Source of the DNA: Modicisalibacter tunisiensis
GTDB lineage: Bacteria; Pseudomonadota; Gammaproteobacteria; Pseudomonadales; Halomonadaceae
Length of the DNA: 64,000 bases
Assembly: GCF_020148005.1 (NCBI RefSeq)
Contig: NZ_JAGXFD010000001.1
Location: 10,011-74,010 of the forward strand
Reading direction: 5' to 3'
Part shown: positions 35,015 through 43,854 of the stretch, one piece after another
Position numbering within the stretch: position 1 is the first letter of the stretch
Layout of the letters: every line of letters starts with the position of its first letter
Notes under the pieces: model-generated
What the model was told of the DNA's origin: nothing
The model's database searches: none
Seen by the model: the letters and a program-made list of their open reading frames with translations, nothing else
Program-made: the position numbers and the translations under genes

Positions 35015-35386
35015 GAAAACCTCCTGAGGTGGGAATGACGTGTCATCGAAGCCATCGCTTCCCGGCTTCAAGGAGGTAGTACGTGGCTGAAAATTTTTTG
35101 AATCGATGTCGGATGCCGTCAGTGCCGTTACGTGGCTGACGGAAGACCCCGGGGTCATGCCCGGGCGGAAAGCGACTCCGGCGATGACGTATTATTTGAC
35201 CGGCCGTTGGCATCCCATGAGCGTCATGCGGCGTAACGCATTGCCAATGGAAAGTTTTTAGAGCTCGGGCCCGACAACGATCCCCGGTACGTCCGGGGCT
35301 TTGGCGTCATTATCCCCAGTCCTTCCGGGGCATGCGGATCGGCTGCCATGACGGGTCAGTAATATATCTAAATCTACTTATCTCTA
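35015..35386. other. Intergenic stretch before the IS5-type element
   Basis: No supported gene in about 370 bp. A short hairpin CCCCGG/CCGGGG at 35282-35298 is followed by a few T bases. The last 60 bp is AT-rich and ends at the TA target duplication of the insertion sequence. It may hold the 5' side of the gene whose tail lies at 36258-36380, but no matching frame was recognised. Confidence 0.5.
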
Positions 35387-36255
35387 AGAGCGCCTTTCAA
35401 AACCTTGAAAGCGGCTCCCGCCATTCCTAGATTTTGGGCATGGCTAAGAAGATCGTATCCGATGAACTCTGGTCTATCGTCGAGCCGCTACTGCCGCCGC
35501 CTCAGCCCAAGCCGCGTGGCGGTCGGCCTCCCGTTTCCAATCGCGCAGCCCTGACAGGCATCCTGTTCGTCCTGCGCTCGGGTATCCCTTGGGAGATGCT
35601 GCCTCAAGAGATGGGCTGCGGTTCGGGCGTTACCTGCTGGCGGCGCCTGCGTGACTGGCAGGAAGCGGGCGTCTGGGAACGCTTGCATCAGACGCTGCTG
35701 GAACACTTGCAGCACGCGGATCAGCTGGATTGGGAGCGAGCCTGTATGGACAGGGCCTCCCTACCGGCAAAAAAGGGGGCTCAGCGATCGGTCCCAACCC
35801 GACAGACCGAGGAAGGCCCGGCACCAAGCGGCACCTCCTGACCGATCGCCACGGTGTCCCGCTGGCTGTCCTGCTCTCGGGAGCCAACATGAACGATAGT
35901 GTGCCATTGGCAGCTCTGCTCGACAGCGTGCCACCGGTTTCGTCGGGGCGGCCAGGGCGCCCTCGCCGTCGCCCCGACAAGCTCCTTGCGGACAAGGCAT
36001 ACGATCATCGACGTTGCCGCCGAGCGTGCCGCCGGCGGGGTATTCAGCCCCGCATTGCTCGTCGAGGTGTCGAGGATAGTCAGCGGCTCGGGTGCCATCG
36101 CTGGGTTGTCGAACGAACCTTTGCCTGGCTGGGCCGGATGAGGCGGCTCACCACGCGCTATGAGCGGCGAGTCGATCTCCATTATGCCTTTACGCTGTTG
36201 GGCTGTTCCCTGGTCTGTCTGAACAAGCTTCAAGGCAGGTTTTGAAAGGCACTCT
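35387..36255 (+). mobile_element. IS5-family insertion sequence (IS427-like)
   Basis: 869 bp. Terminal inverted repeats start AGAGCGCCTTTCAAAACCT on the left and AGAGTGCCTTTCAAAACCT on the right (18 of 19 matching). A TA dinucleotide is duplicated on both sides (35385-35386 and 36256-36257). Two overlapping frames encode the transposase. It separates an intergenic region from a short C-terminal gene remnant. Confidence 0.9.
35440..36245 (+). CDS. IS5-family transposase made by programmed -1 frameshift
   Basis: The first frame runs 35440-35841 and starts MAKKIVSDELWSIVEPLLPP, the DUF4096-type domain. The second frame, -1 relative to the first, ends at 36245 and carries the rest of the DDE core: the second aspartate in LLADKAYDH and the glutamate in WVVERTFAWLGRMRRL. 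The slippery heptamer A-AAA-AAG is at 35769-35775, followed by G residues, exactly where the frames overlap. The first aspartate (CMDRAS) lies in frame one. The frames appear complete, so the element may be active. Confidence 0.88.
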
Positions 36256-36257
36256 TA

Positions 36258-36380
36258 CGCAACGGCGTAGAGTACCGTGTCGAAGCCTTACCGTTCTTTG
36301 ATGAGCAAAAGTATTACCAAGAGCCACACGCGAGAGGGCTAGTCAATGCTAGTGGCTATTATTTGATCAAGCCCGAGTAA
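36258..36380 (+). pseudogene. C-terminal remnant of an unknown gene truncated by the IS5-type element
   Basis: Right after the element an open frame reads NGVEYRVEALPFFDEQKYYQ, then EPHARGLVNASGYYLIKPE and a stop at 36380. The sequence looks protein-like but the family is not recognised. No start codon or 5' part is present on this side of the element. Confidence 0.45.
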
Positions 36381-36448
36381 GCGGAGCCGCTCCTCGCATT
36401 CTTGATGTGGATACTGCTCTCCCCCAACCCGGAATACCGCAAGCAGCT

Positions 36449-36979
36449 TCAGCGACCCAGTTCCGCCCAGGGATCGTCACCGCTAACAAACGCCTTCAGC
36501 TCCTGCTGCAAGGCGCTGGCAACCAGTGTCCAGCCTTGGTTTGCTGCCGCCACCCGCAGTGTCGGGGGACAGGGGTCAGCCTTGTCCCTCTCCCACGTCA
36601 CCACGGAGTGGATAAAGCGGCGCAGCCAGGGAAAATCGGCCTGCATCGGCACCAAGGGACGGCCCTGCAGCAACGCCTCCCGTGACCGGTACGTCTCCCC
36701 CTGGAGCCGGTCGAACGGCTTCCAGTTGGCACAGACGAAGTGATTGTTGAGCGCAGCCTCCCGGAAAGCCGTGACTTCCGGCTGCGAGGCCCACTGCATG
36801 GCCACGACACGCCAGTCAGGCTGCGCACTGACGTCCAGGAAGTATTGCGGATGCTGGATCGTTGCACGGGTCAGACGATCGTAGGCCGCCTGCAAGGCCG
36901 TGCAATGGCGGATCATGTCCCGCACCTGCGCGGGGCGGACGTGCGCCTGGTAACTGACGGGAGCGTTGGAAATCTTCAT
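36449..36979 (-). CDS. Hypothetical protein
   Basis: 176 aa, not recognised. It is soluble and rather rich in Trp, Arg and Gln (HPQYFLDVSAQPDWRVVAMQ, WERDKADPCPPTLRVAAANQ). No signal peptide, membrane segment or known motif is visible. It lies 15 bp downstream of another small unknown gene on the same strand within the accessory region, and the two may form an operon. Start ATG has only a weak ribosome binding site. Confidence 0.55.
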   Translation of the reverse strand: MKISNAPVSYQAHVRPAQVRDMIRHCTALQAAYDRLTRATIQHPQYFLDVSAQPDWRVVAMQWASQPEVTAFREAALNNHFVCANWKPFDRLQGETYRSREALLQGRPLVPMQADFPWLRRFIHSVVTWERDKADPCPPTLRVAAANQGWTLVASALQQELKAFVSGDDPWAELGR

Positions 36980-36994
36980 GGCTGACAGGATGCC

Positions 36995-37294
36995 CTACTT
37001 CCCACCCTGCTGCACCGCGCTTACCAGGTCGAAGTAGGCCCGCTCGGCATCGCCCTCCTCGACATTGGCATCGATGAAGTCGTCCAGGGCATCACAGATG
37101 GCGATGGCTTCCGGTGAATCACCCAGCCGTTCGACCCAGTCGGCGTACAGGGCCCGTAGCGCGTCGTAATCCGCCTGGCCCATCGACTCGAACAGCAGGT
37201 GCTCGTAGCCCGCCAGCGTGGCCAGCAGCGCCTCGCGGGTCTCGGAAGGGATCGGGGCCGTATCGGGGCCCTGGGCATCGAGGGAGTCGGTCAT
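36995..37294 (-). CDS. Hypothetical acidic small protein
   Basis: 99 aa from the ATG at 37294. Highly acidic and mainly helical (ETREALLATLAGYEHLLFES, DALDDFIDANVEEGDAERAY). The family is not recognised. It is just upstream of the 176-aa unknown gene. Its composition resembles small regulatory or DNA-mimic-like proteins of mobile elements, but that is only an impression. Confidence 0.55.
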   Translation of the reverse strand: MTDSLDAQGPDTAPIPSETREALLATLAGYEHLLFESMGQADYDALRALYADWVERLGDSPEAIAICDALDDFIDANVEEGDAERAYFDLVSAVQQGGK

Positions 37295-37508
37295 GGCGCC
37301 ATGATAGCAGCCTACAGCGGCCCGTGGGCCGCGTTTATGCCGTAAGGTAGGAACGGGGCAGGTAGCGGCATAAAACGCCGCACAGGGCGGCATGGGGCAA
37401 CCTGTCGATCAGCGACCGGTTGATCGAGCGGGACGACGCCACCGGCAAGGCGGTAGTGAGCTTCACCGTCGATGAGTTGCCCGCCAAGAGCCCCTGTGAG
37501 CGGTCACC

Positions 37509-39209
37509 TCACGGCACGCTATCCAGCAACGTTTCCGGTACGTCTTCGAAGAAGCGACAGAACGGGAGAGAGCCGACCAGCGTGACGCTCTGCTTGGCAC
37601 GCGTCATGGCAACGTAGAGCACACGCCGCAACAGGCTCGCCTCCTGGTCCATGTCCTCCCGGGCCACGCCCTCGAGAATGCGACCCGGGTACTGGGCATC
37701 ATGCAACCCCATGATGACCACATGGTCGAACTCGAGGCCCTTCAGTTGGTGATAGGTAGTGACGGCAACTCCCCCGGAAAAACTGCCCAGCCCGGCACCC
37801 TTGACCTTCTTGACCGTCAGCCCGCGCTTTTCCAGGGCCTTCTGGGCCGGATAAAGCTGTCGCGAAAACGGAAGCACCACAGCCACCGAGGTGGTGCGAA
37901 GCCGCTTGAACCTGTCGGCCACGAAGTCATACCCCTTGTCATAGGCTTGCTTCGCATCGGCCGCCAGCATCAGCCTGACTTTTTCACCATGCTTGTCCGG
38001 GCGCACCGGCGCCACGTAATCGGCGCTGTCGATCACATCGTTGTTCGCCAGCAGATGCTCGGCCACGTCCATGATCTGCCGCGTGGTGCGATGACTGGCG
38101 GAAAGGCGTCGGGAACGACCACCCTGCACCTGGATGCCGACCGACGCCCAGGTAAAGCTTCGCCGGTAGATCTTCTGGGCCAAGTCACCGGCCATGCTGA
38201 GCGACACACGCGGGATCTTCGCGGCCACCAGCAACCAGCTCTTGTCGAAATCCTGCACCTCGTCGATCATGACGTGGTCATGGCGGTACTCATCCGGGAG
38301 ATCGCCACCCGTTTCCATCAGGACGCGCAGCAGTAGCCCGGCGGGATTGTCATAATCTTCCTGGCGGGTCTCCTCGAGCCACTCCTGATACAGCTCGTAG
38401 ACAAACCAGACGAAGCGGCGATCTTCCTGCGTGACCCGCACGGCCGTCCCCCGCCCCGTGCGTTCGACCGCAAGATACTCATCGAGCCGCACGATGTGTT
38501 GACCGAACAGCCAAGCGATTTCATCGCCCCACCAGCCCAGCAGTTGGGGAGACGCCTTCAGATCGAATAAACGATGGCTGCCAATCACCTCTTCCGCTTC
38601 CCTGAGCAACTGCTTGAGTTTTTCGCCACGCGCCTTGCCATCGACCCAGCCAGCGAACTCGAACCCTATTGCCCTGGCCGTGCTGCGTGACCAGTCATGA
38701 AAGGTTCTGACATCCACCTCCCCTGTCACCCCCGCCTGCCGGAACGCCTTCTTCACATAGGCGCACAGAGCCGAGTTGTAGGTCAGGAAGAGCAGGGAGC
38801 CCTTGCTCATGGCAGACAGGATTCTGCCCGCCCTGGCGGCCAGCACGGTGGTCTTGCCACTGCCCGCCTGCCCCCGGATCAACAAGTGCTGGGAAGGGTC
38901 AAGCTCGATGATGGCCTGCTGCTCATCGGTAAATGCGATCGCCGGTTGGGCCGGCTCGGCCTGCAAAGGCGTTGCGCTGGCATCAGAGCCAGGCTTTGCC
39001 CTGGCGGCAACAGGCAGGCTCCACTGGTACGAAGCATTCATCTGCGCCTTGCCTTCCGTCCTGAGACGGTACAGCAACGAGTTGACATCACTTCGGTCGA
39101 CGTGAAGTCCAAACTCGTCACCCAGGATAGAAGCCAGTTGGCGGGCTTTTACGGGGGCATGCAGATGCAGCAGTTTCAGGATCTGCACTTCGAGCACATC
39201 TTGGTTCAT
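37509..39209 (-). CDS. UvrD/Rep-like superfamily I helicase with N-terminal winged-helix domain
   Basis: 566 aa. The first about 65 residues look like a winged helix (LEVQILKLLHLHAPVKARQL). Helicase motifs follow: Walker A GQAGSGKTT (113-121), Walker B MIDEVQDF (about 315), motif III MAGDLAQKIYR, motif V VTTYHQLKGLEFDHV and motif VI VAMTRAKQS. It is shorter than UvrD (about 720 aa), with reduced 1B/2B domains. The ATG at 39209 has a weak GAG. No GajA, nuclease or other defence partner is adjacent, so it is best called an orphan accessory helicase. It is probably part of the mobile region. Confidence 0.82.
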   Translation of the reverse strand: MNQDVLEVQILKLLHLHAPVKARQLASILGDEFGLHVDRSDVNSLLYRLRTEGKAQMNASYQWSLPVAARAKPGSDASATPLQAEPAQPAIAFTDEQQAIIELDPSQHLLIRGQAGSGKTTVLAARAGRILSAMSKGSLLFLTYNSALCAYVKKAFRQAGVTGEVDVRTFHDWSRSTARAIGFEFAGWVDGKARGEKLKQLLREAEEVIGSHRLFDLKASPQLLGWWGDEIAWLFGQHIVRLDEYLAVERTGRGTAVRVTQEDRRFVWFVYELYQEWLEETRQEDYDNPAGLLLRVLMETGGDLPDEYRHDHVMIDEVQDFDKSWLLVAAKIPRVSLSMAGDLAQKIYRRSFTWASVGIQVQGGRSRRLSASHRTTRQIMDVAEHLLANNDVIDSADYVAPVRPDKHGEKVRLMLAADAKQAYDKGYDFVADRFKRLRTTSVAVVLPFSRQLYPAQKALEKRGLTVKKVKGAGLGSFSGGVAVTTYHQLKGLEFDHVVIMGLHDAQYPGRILEGVAREDMDQEASLLRRVLYVAMTRAKQSVTLVGSLPFCRFFEDVPETLLDSVP

Positions 39210-39459
39210 CAACTCTACTCGCGTTTCACCATCGCTCGTGGAGCGGCATCTCGAGTGCCGGTACGACAATGACACCACGCTCCCCGAGATGGGACGTCTT
39301 CGGCCTGGACGGGAAGGGATTGTCACTAAAGCGGGGTGTGCCATGGACGGCCGTCGGTAACCCGAGCCCTATAAGCCACTACATCGGCGGCTGGGTGGAC
39401 AACGTCACGACAGGCCCTGCTCAGGGCGCTTAGTCACGACGGTTGCCAAGTCTAAAGCA

Positions 39460-40245
39460 TCACTCCCCGAAATCGAAGGTCAGTTCCTCGTCGTCACCGT
39501 CGAAGAACGCATCCAGATTCTCGTCGGCAGCCTTGCCCGCCTGCTGCTGGGCATGAAACTTCGCCCGCTCGGTCAGCTGCGAGAGCTGGTTCATCGAGAA
39601 CAGCTGGCCATAGGCCAATGCCAAGGCACCGTGGCTGCGCAGACTGGCGAAAGCCTCGGCGGAGAGTTCGTTCAAGGCCTTCTCGTTGATGCGATGCAGC
39701 CCCTGCACCTTGAGCGGTTCCTGCCCTTCCCCACGCTCGATCTGCAACGGCCAGGGTTCGATCACGCCGCTATCGCCCAGTACCTTGGCGGCCTGCTGGG
39801 TCAGCTGGCGGTTCTTCTCGCATTCCTGCAGAAACTTCAGGGTCTGCTGCACACGCTCGTTGAGCTGCCCTTCCGCGTCGAACAACGGCTCGCCCAGTTC
39901 GCTCTCCAGCAGGTGATCCTGTGCGATGCACAGCACCTGTTGCTGGTCCTGGGTATTGGCGAGGGTAAACGGATAACCCCGCAGACTGGCGGGCACGTAG
40001 CTGCCCAGCCAGCGACCATCGGGATGTACATAGAGATTGTGCTGGCCATTCAGGCCCAGCAGCGCCACCGGCTGGTACTGTTCGCCCTGCTGGATAAAGC
40101 CCAGCGCATAGTGCGGCAGCAGCTTGCTCAGTTCGGCGAGCAGGATCGACGCGACCGGCTGTTCGGCCGCGAAGCCATAGCCCTGGCGCGGCTGGTAATG
40201 AAGCTCAGCGTGTTGGGTGCGGGAGATGGGTAACCATTGCGGCAT
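39460..40245 (-). CDS. sapC: SapC family protein, copy 2
   Basis: 261 aa, clearly paralogous to the copy at 20962-21750. It begins MPQWLPISRTQHAELHYQPR versus MAKWTALSRTQHGEYRYLPR, shares ALLGLNGQHNLYVHPDGRWL, and ends with the same acidic DDEELTFDFGE. It lies about 150 bp downstream of the S-layer-like gene, after a strong terminator, so it probably has its own promoter or depends on read-through. Its repeated pairing with type I-exported surface proteins suggests a role in their secretion, assembly or regulation. Confidence 0.88.
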   Translation of the reverse strand: MPQWLPISRTQHAELHYQPRQGYGFAAEQPVASILLAELSKLLPHYALGFIQQGEQYQPVALLGLNGQHNLYVHPDGRWLGSYVPASLRGYPFTLANTQDQQQVLCIAQDHLLESELGEPLFDAEGQLNERVQQTLKFLQECEKNRQLTQQAAKVLGDSGVIEPWPLQIERGEGQEPLKVQGLHRINEKALNELSAEAFASLRSHGALALAYGQLFSMNQLSQLTERAKFHAQQQAGKAADENLDAFFDGDDEELTFDFGE

Positions 40246-40319
40246 AACGGCTCCGGTTGGACGGTGACGTTGGGAGCATTTTATCAGCCCTCGGGGCGAG
40301 ACAAGTCCTAGAGAGCCTG

Positions 40320-40350
40320 AAATAAAAAACCCCCGGCCGAAGCCGGGGGT
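40320..40350 (-). terminator. Rho-independent terminator of the S-layer-like gene
   Basis: On the minus strand a perfect 9-bp stem (ACCCCCGGC/GCCGGGGGT with a 4-base loop, 40329-40350) is followed directly by TTTTTTATTT. It lies 45 bp after the stop of the S-layer-like gene at 40395. A textbook terminator, fitting a highly expressed monocistronic gene. Confidence 0.9.
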
Positions 40351-40394
40351 TCTGTTGCCTTGACCTATCAGGCGATAGGTCACTGACGAGCACT

Positions 40395-43304
40395 TTAGGC
40401 GATATCACCAGCAACGATAGCAGCATCGTTGCTCTCGGTGACCACACCGACCAAGGACAGATCGCCAGCATCTACATTAGATGCGGAGCTAGACTGCTCT
40501 TGGAAGAGGTAGGTGTAAGCTTGTCCGTTTCCATCATTGAGGACAAAGACAGCGGCATCGCCAGCAGCAGTAGCAGAGAAGCCTTCTGCAAGGAATGCAG
40601 CAACATCTGACATGTCAGTAAAGTCACTAACGCTCTCGCTACCACCTGTGGAGAGCAAGGAAGCACTAGCATCATCCGTGACATAGACGCTACCGTCGGT
40701 AAGCGCAGCAGCAGTTGTCACTGAACCTGCGTTCAAGGCAGTACCTGACGTAGCTGTGATATCGGTACCGACGATACCATCGAAAGACATTTTGTCTGTG
40801 CCGGTCACAAAGTCAGTGATGGTGTCCTTATCAGTGCCGTTACCAGCGAAGTCAAAGGTATCGGCACCCTTGCCGCCAGTGAGGGTATCGTTTCCACCAT
40901 TACCAGTGATGGTATCGCCGGCTACAGTACCAGTAATGGTGTCACCTGCTGCCCCACCTTTAGCGGCAAAAGTAGCAGTTGAACCGAAGTTCAGCGTGAC
41001 ATTAGAACCATCGATGGTTAGAGCATCGGTAGAAGCAGAACCATCAGCAGTCAACTGAGCGCTACCAACCAGTTCAAAATCACCCAGTGAGTTAAACTGA
41101 GAAGCAGACAGCGTCAGTGCCTGACCCAAATCAACTTTCTCAACACTGGAGATGGTCAGGTTCGTACCCGACAGGTCGTATCCAGCGTTACCAGAGATTT
41201 GCAGAGTGTCAGAACCTTCACCCATTTGCAGAACGACGGTAGCGTCAGAATCCGGAGAAGCAAGAGCGCCAGAGCCATTAGCCAGGTTGACGACGTCGTC
41301 ACCTGCACCTGCTTCAACTACCAGGAAGCCTTCATCAGTGCTACCACCAGTACCCATGCCGGAAATATCGGCGTTAACCGTATCGTTACCGCCACCGGTG
41401 ACTGCAGTTACCTCTGCCGTTTCAGCCAAGGTTCCAAACTTGGCAATGTCATCGGAATCTTGGCCGACAAACGTTGCTTTATCACCAGCGTTAGAAGCAT
41501 CCATGGTGACGTCGTTCTTGCCTTCAGAGCCAGCAATCGTGGCATCAGCTGAAGTAGAACCACCAATGGTCAGATCGCCAGTCAGAGCGGAGGCATCCAG
41601 AGACTTGGTGGCAATTGTTGAAAGCTCAACATCATTGTCGCCAGTCACATTCACGGTAGCGCCAGATGCAGCCAGGCTAGCGATAGTCAGATCAGTGCCT
41701 GTACCTGCTTCAGCAGATGCTTCGATATTAACGGTTTCGAAGTTAGTGAAGGTAGTAGTGGTTTTCTGATCTTCCGAGAAAGAGATGTTAACTGAATCAG
41801 CTTTGGAATCGTTGGTGCCAGTTTGGAAAACGCCAGTTGCCAGATCAGCACTGACAGCCACGTTAGCACCAGAAGCCAGAGTCGCAGTGGTAGAACCAGC
41901 GGTCGACAGCTTGATTTCGTCAGCTTCGACGTCTTCCAGGTTCAGGGTACCGGCAACGCTGGACTCTACAGTCAGGCTTCCAGATTCTTTGGCGTTACTA
42001 ACAGTTTCACCATTCAGACCACTAGACTTCAGAGTGACATCGCCATCACCAGCAATGGTCAGATCTTCACCGATGTTGTTGACAGTAACAGTTTTACCGT
42101 CAGCGACATTCAGCGTCAGAGAGCCATTGGCTGCGCTTGCAGTGACTGTCGCATCAGCACCAACAGTTACTGTAGCGGTATCACTAGAGTCATCAGCCGT
42201 CACGTCGATGTTGGAAGCAGTTCCAGCATCAATTGTGGCAGTGTCATACTGATTCACAGTGACATCAGTAGTCGCTGCTCCAGCAGTAACAGTGACGTCT
42301 TCAACGCCAGTAGTGTTACCAACAGTGATATCAGTAGTGCTATCACCGGCATTAACAACGACTGAGTCGTTGTCTTGAGCAGTACCGTCAACTGTAACAG
42401 TCTTGGCTGAACCAGTATTGACAGTAGAATCAGCAACACCAGACGTAGTCAGGTTACCAGTGATGCCTTCGCCAGCGGTAAGGCTGTTGTCGCCGAGGTT
42501 CTGAACGGTTGCGTTACCGACAAAGCCAGACTTGGTAGCGTTGAGGGTAATCTCAGCACCAGAAACGCCGTCAACGTCCAGAGACGGAGCGCTGTAGGAA
42601 TCCCAGTTCAGAGTAATGTCTTCAACACCCTGCACGCGGGTAGTGGCGTCGAGGTTACTGTTCAGAGTCGCGGTCAGAGTGTCGTTACCGCCCTGATCGC
42701 TGATCACAGTGCCCGCCAGAGAACCGGCTTCAGCAGTCACTGTGTCGTTGTTGCCAGTCAGGGTAACGATGTCGCCAGCGTTATCTGCAGTGAGCGTGAA
42801 GGTCTGGCCTTCAGTGTGGCTGTCAATCGCCTGGCTCACGGACTCAGCCGTCACATCGGTATCGGCATCAACGGTGTCGAGCAGGTCATTGACGTTCTGC
42901 AGCTTCAGATACGCGTCATTGGAACCAACCTGGCTGACGAGCTCGGCAGAGAAGTCGACCTTGGCGTTAACAGTTGCCAGGTCATCATTCTGGGCACCGT
43001 TGATGATGGCAAAGGCCAGGTCTGTCAGGCTGAAACCGCTGTCGTCCCAGTAAGAGACTTCAGAGTCGACGGCAGCCCGGTTGAAGGCTGAGTCATAAAC
43101 AGCCTTGATCACGTCTGCACGGCTCATGCCGCCATACAGCGCATCATTTTCTTCAGCGGCGCCGAATGCAGCGGAAACGCTGGACCAATTGCCGTTCTGT
43201 TCGAGCTGATTCACCCAGTATTGCAGCCCTTCGGGATCGGCGGGCCGCTGATAGTAAGCGATGTACATCTGGTGAACCAGCTTTTCGGTAGCTGTCAATT
43301 CCAT
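40395..43304 (-). CDS. S-layer-like protein with DUF4214 and RTX domains
   Basis: 969 aa, strongly acidic, Thr/Ala/Val/Asp-rich and cysteine-free. Residues about 5-130 are DUF4214-like (LVHQMYIAYYQRPADPEGLQ, FNRAAVDSEVSYWD), often found on surface and polysaccharide-associated proteins. A long beta-repeat body follows, then RTX repeats GNGGNDTLTGGKGADTFDFA (about 810-835) and a 130-residue type I secretion tail. Codon choice (GCT, GTT, ACT-rich) differs from neighbouring genes and suggests high expression. It has its own candidate promoter, long leader and strong terminator. The type I exporter at 57-62 kb is the obvious secretion route. Confidence 0.85.
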   Translation of the reverse strand: MELTATEKLVHQMYIAYYQRPADPEGLQYWVNQLEQNGNWSSVSAAFGAAEENDALYGGMSRADVIKAVYDSAFNRAAVDSEVSYWDDSGFSLTDLAFAIINGAQNDDLATVNAKVDFSAELVSQVGSNDAYLKLQNVNDLLDTVDADTDVTAESVSQAIDSHTEGQTFTLTADNAGDIVTLTGNNDTVTAEAGSLAGTVISDQGGNDTLTATLNSNLDATTRVQGVEDITLNWDSYSAPSLDVDGVSGAEITLNATKSGFVGNATVQNLGDNSLTAGEGITGNLTTSGVADSTVNTGSAKTVTVDGTAQDNDSVVVNAGDSTTDITVGNTTGVEDVTVTAGAATTDVTVNQYDTATIDAGTASNIDVTADDSSDTATVTVGADATVTASAANGSLTLNVADGKTVTVNNIGEDLTIAGDGDVTLKSSGLNGETVSNAKESGSLTVESSVAGTLNLEDVEADEIKLSTAGSTTATLASGANVAVSADLATGVFQTGTNDSKADSVNISFSEDQKTTTTFTNFETVNIEASAEAGTGTDLTIASLAASGATVNVTGDNDVELSTIATKSLDASALTGDLTIGGSTSADATIAGSEGKNDVTMDASNAGDKATFVGQDSDDIAKFGTLAETAEVTAVTGGGNDTVNADISGMGTGGSTDEGFLVVEAGAGDDVVNLANGSGALASPDSDATVVLQMGEGSDTLQISGNAGYDLSGTNLTISSVEKVDLGQALTLSASQFNSLGDFELVGSAQLTADGSASTDALTIDGSNVTLNFGSTATFAAKGGAAGDTITGTVAGDTITGNGGNDTLTGGKGADTFDFAGNGTDKDTITDFVTGTDKMSFDGIVGTDITATSGTALNAGSVTTAAALTDGSVYVTDDASASLLSTGGSESVSDFTDMSDVAAFLAEGFSATAAGDAAVFVLNDGNGQAYTYLFQEQSSSASNVDAGDLSLVGVVTESNDAAIVAGDIA

Positions 43305-43854
43305 CTTTTTTCTTCCTCAACTGAGATTCGCGTCTTGCTACGAGGACAGCAGCAGACTGCACAGGCTAACTGCCAGCAAACTACCACTTGCGCCCAAAGT
43401 TCCTGACACGCGTACCATGTCAGTAGTCCGCCGATTGGCGACGAGACCATACCACGTAACCAGAGATCGGGTGTAGTCCTGTCAGACAAAAGACGGAGCT
43501 TCCCGCTTGAGCTTCACTGCCAGCATAACCACGCCTTGTGTACTGTCAAGGTATTAGTGGGCTCCCTCTGACAAGGCGAAAGAAACGATGTGAAGACTTA
43601 CTATCAAAACGAGGAATAGGCCATGGAAAGGCCTGCATTTCAAAGTCTAGAAAATAAGTAAGTGCAAACTAACCTGAAGGATTCGCCCGCAGACGCGGTT
43701 CAACGCAATGTGTCGCGCCGACTCCGTCATCGGGCGCCACGAAGGCGAGGTTCGCGATGGCCGCAGGCGATGAGGAGAGGCGCTGCGTTGGCTACCGAGC
43801 TGGCCATGCAGCCGCGCCGGCCACGAGAGCGCCTCAGGGGTTGAAATGACGCGG
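43305..43854. other. 550-bp regulatory interval upstream of the S-layer-like gene
   Basis: No supported gene. The half next to the S-layer-like gene holds the candidate promoter and leader; the part at 43670-43854, beyond the Rmd stop, is GC-rich and shows no recognisable frame. No clear terminator for the long polysaccharide operon was identified here. Confidence 0.5.
43522..43549 (-). promoter_or_regulatory. Candidate promoter of the S-layer-like gene
   Basis: On the minus strand the perfect -35 TTGACA (43549-43544) is 16 bp from TATGCT (43527-43522). Transcription would start near 43515, giving a leader of about 210 bases before the GAGGAAG ribosome binding site. Long, stable leaders are known for S-layer mRNAs. 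The spacer is one base short, so other promoters are possible. Confidence 0.45.

Noticed and set aside
29959-36255. A complete integrative element or prophage
   Set aside because: No integrase, relaxase, structural genes or attachment-site repeats were found; only cargo and recombination genes are visible.
37381-37617. Open stretch on the plus strand reading LSISDRLIERDDATGKAVVS
   Set aside because: It looks slightly protein-like and might be a transposase scrap, but it has no start, soon runs antisense into the helicase gene, and could not be tied to any family.
37509-39209. Gabija-type defence system based on the UvrD-like helicase
   Set aside because: No GajA-like OLD nuclease lies next to it, and the winged-helix head does not fit GajB.
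23099-43304. Repetitive coding DNA of the two S-layer-like genes as non-coding repeats
   Set aside because: The repetition is at protein level (RTX and beta-strand repeats), frames are fully open, and starts and ends are sensible.
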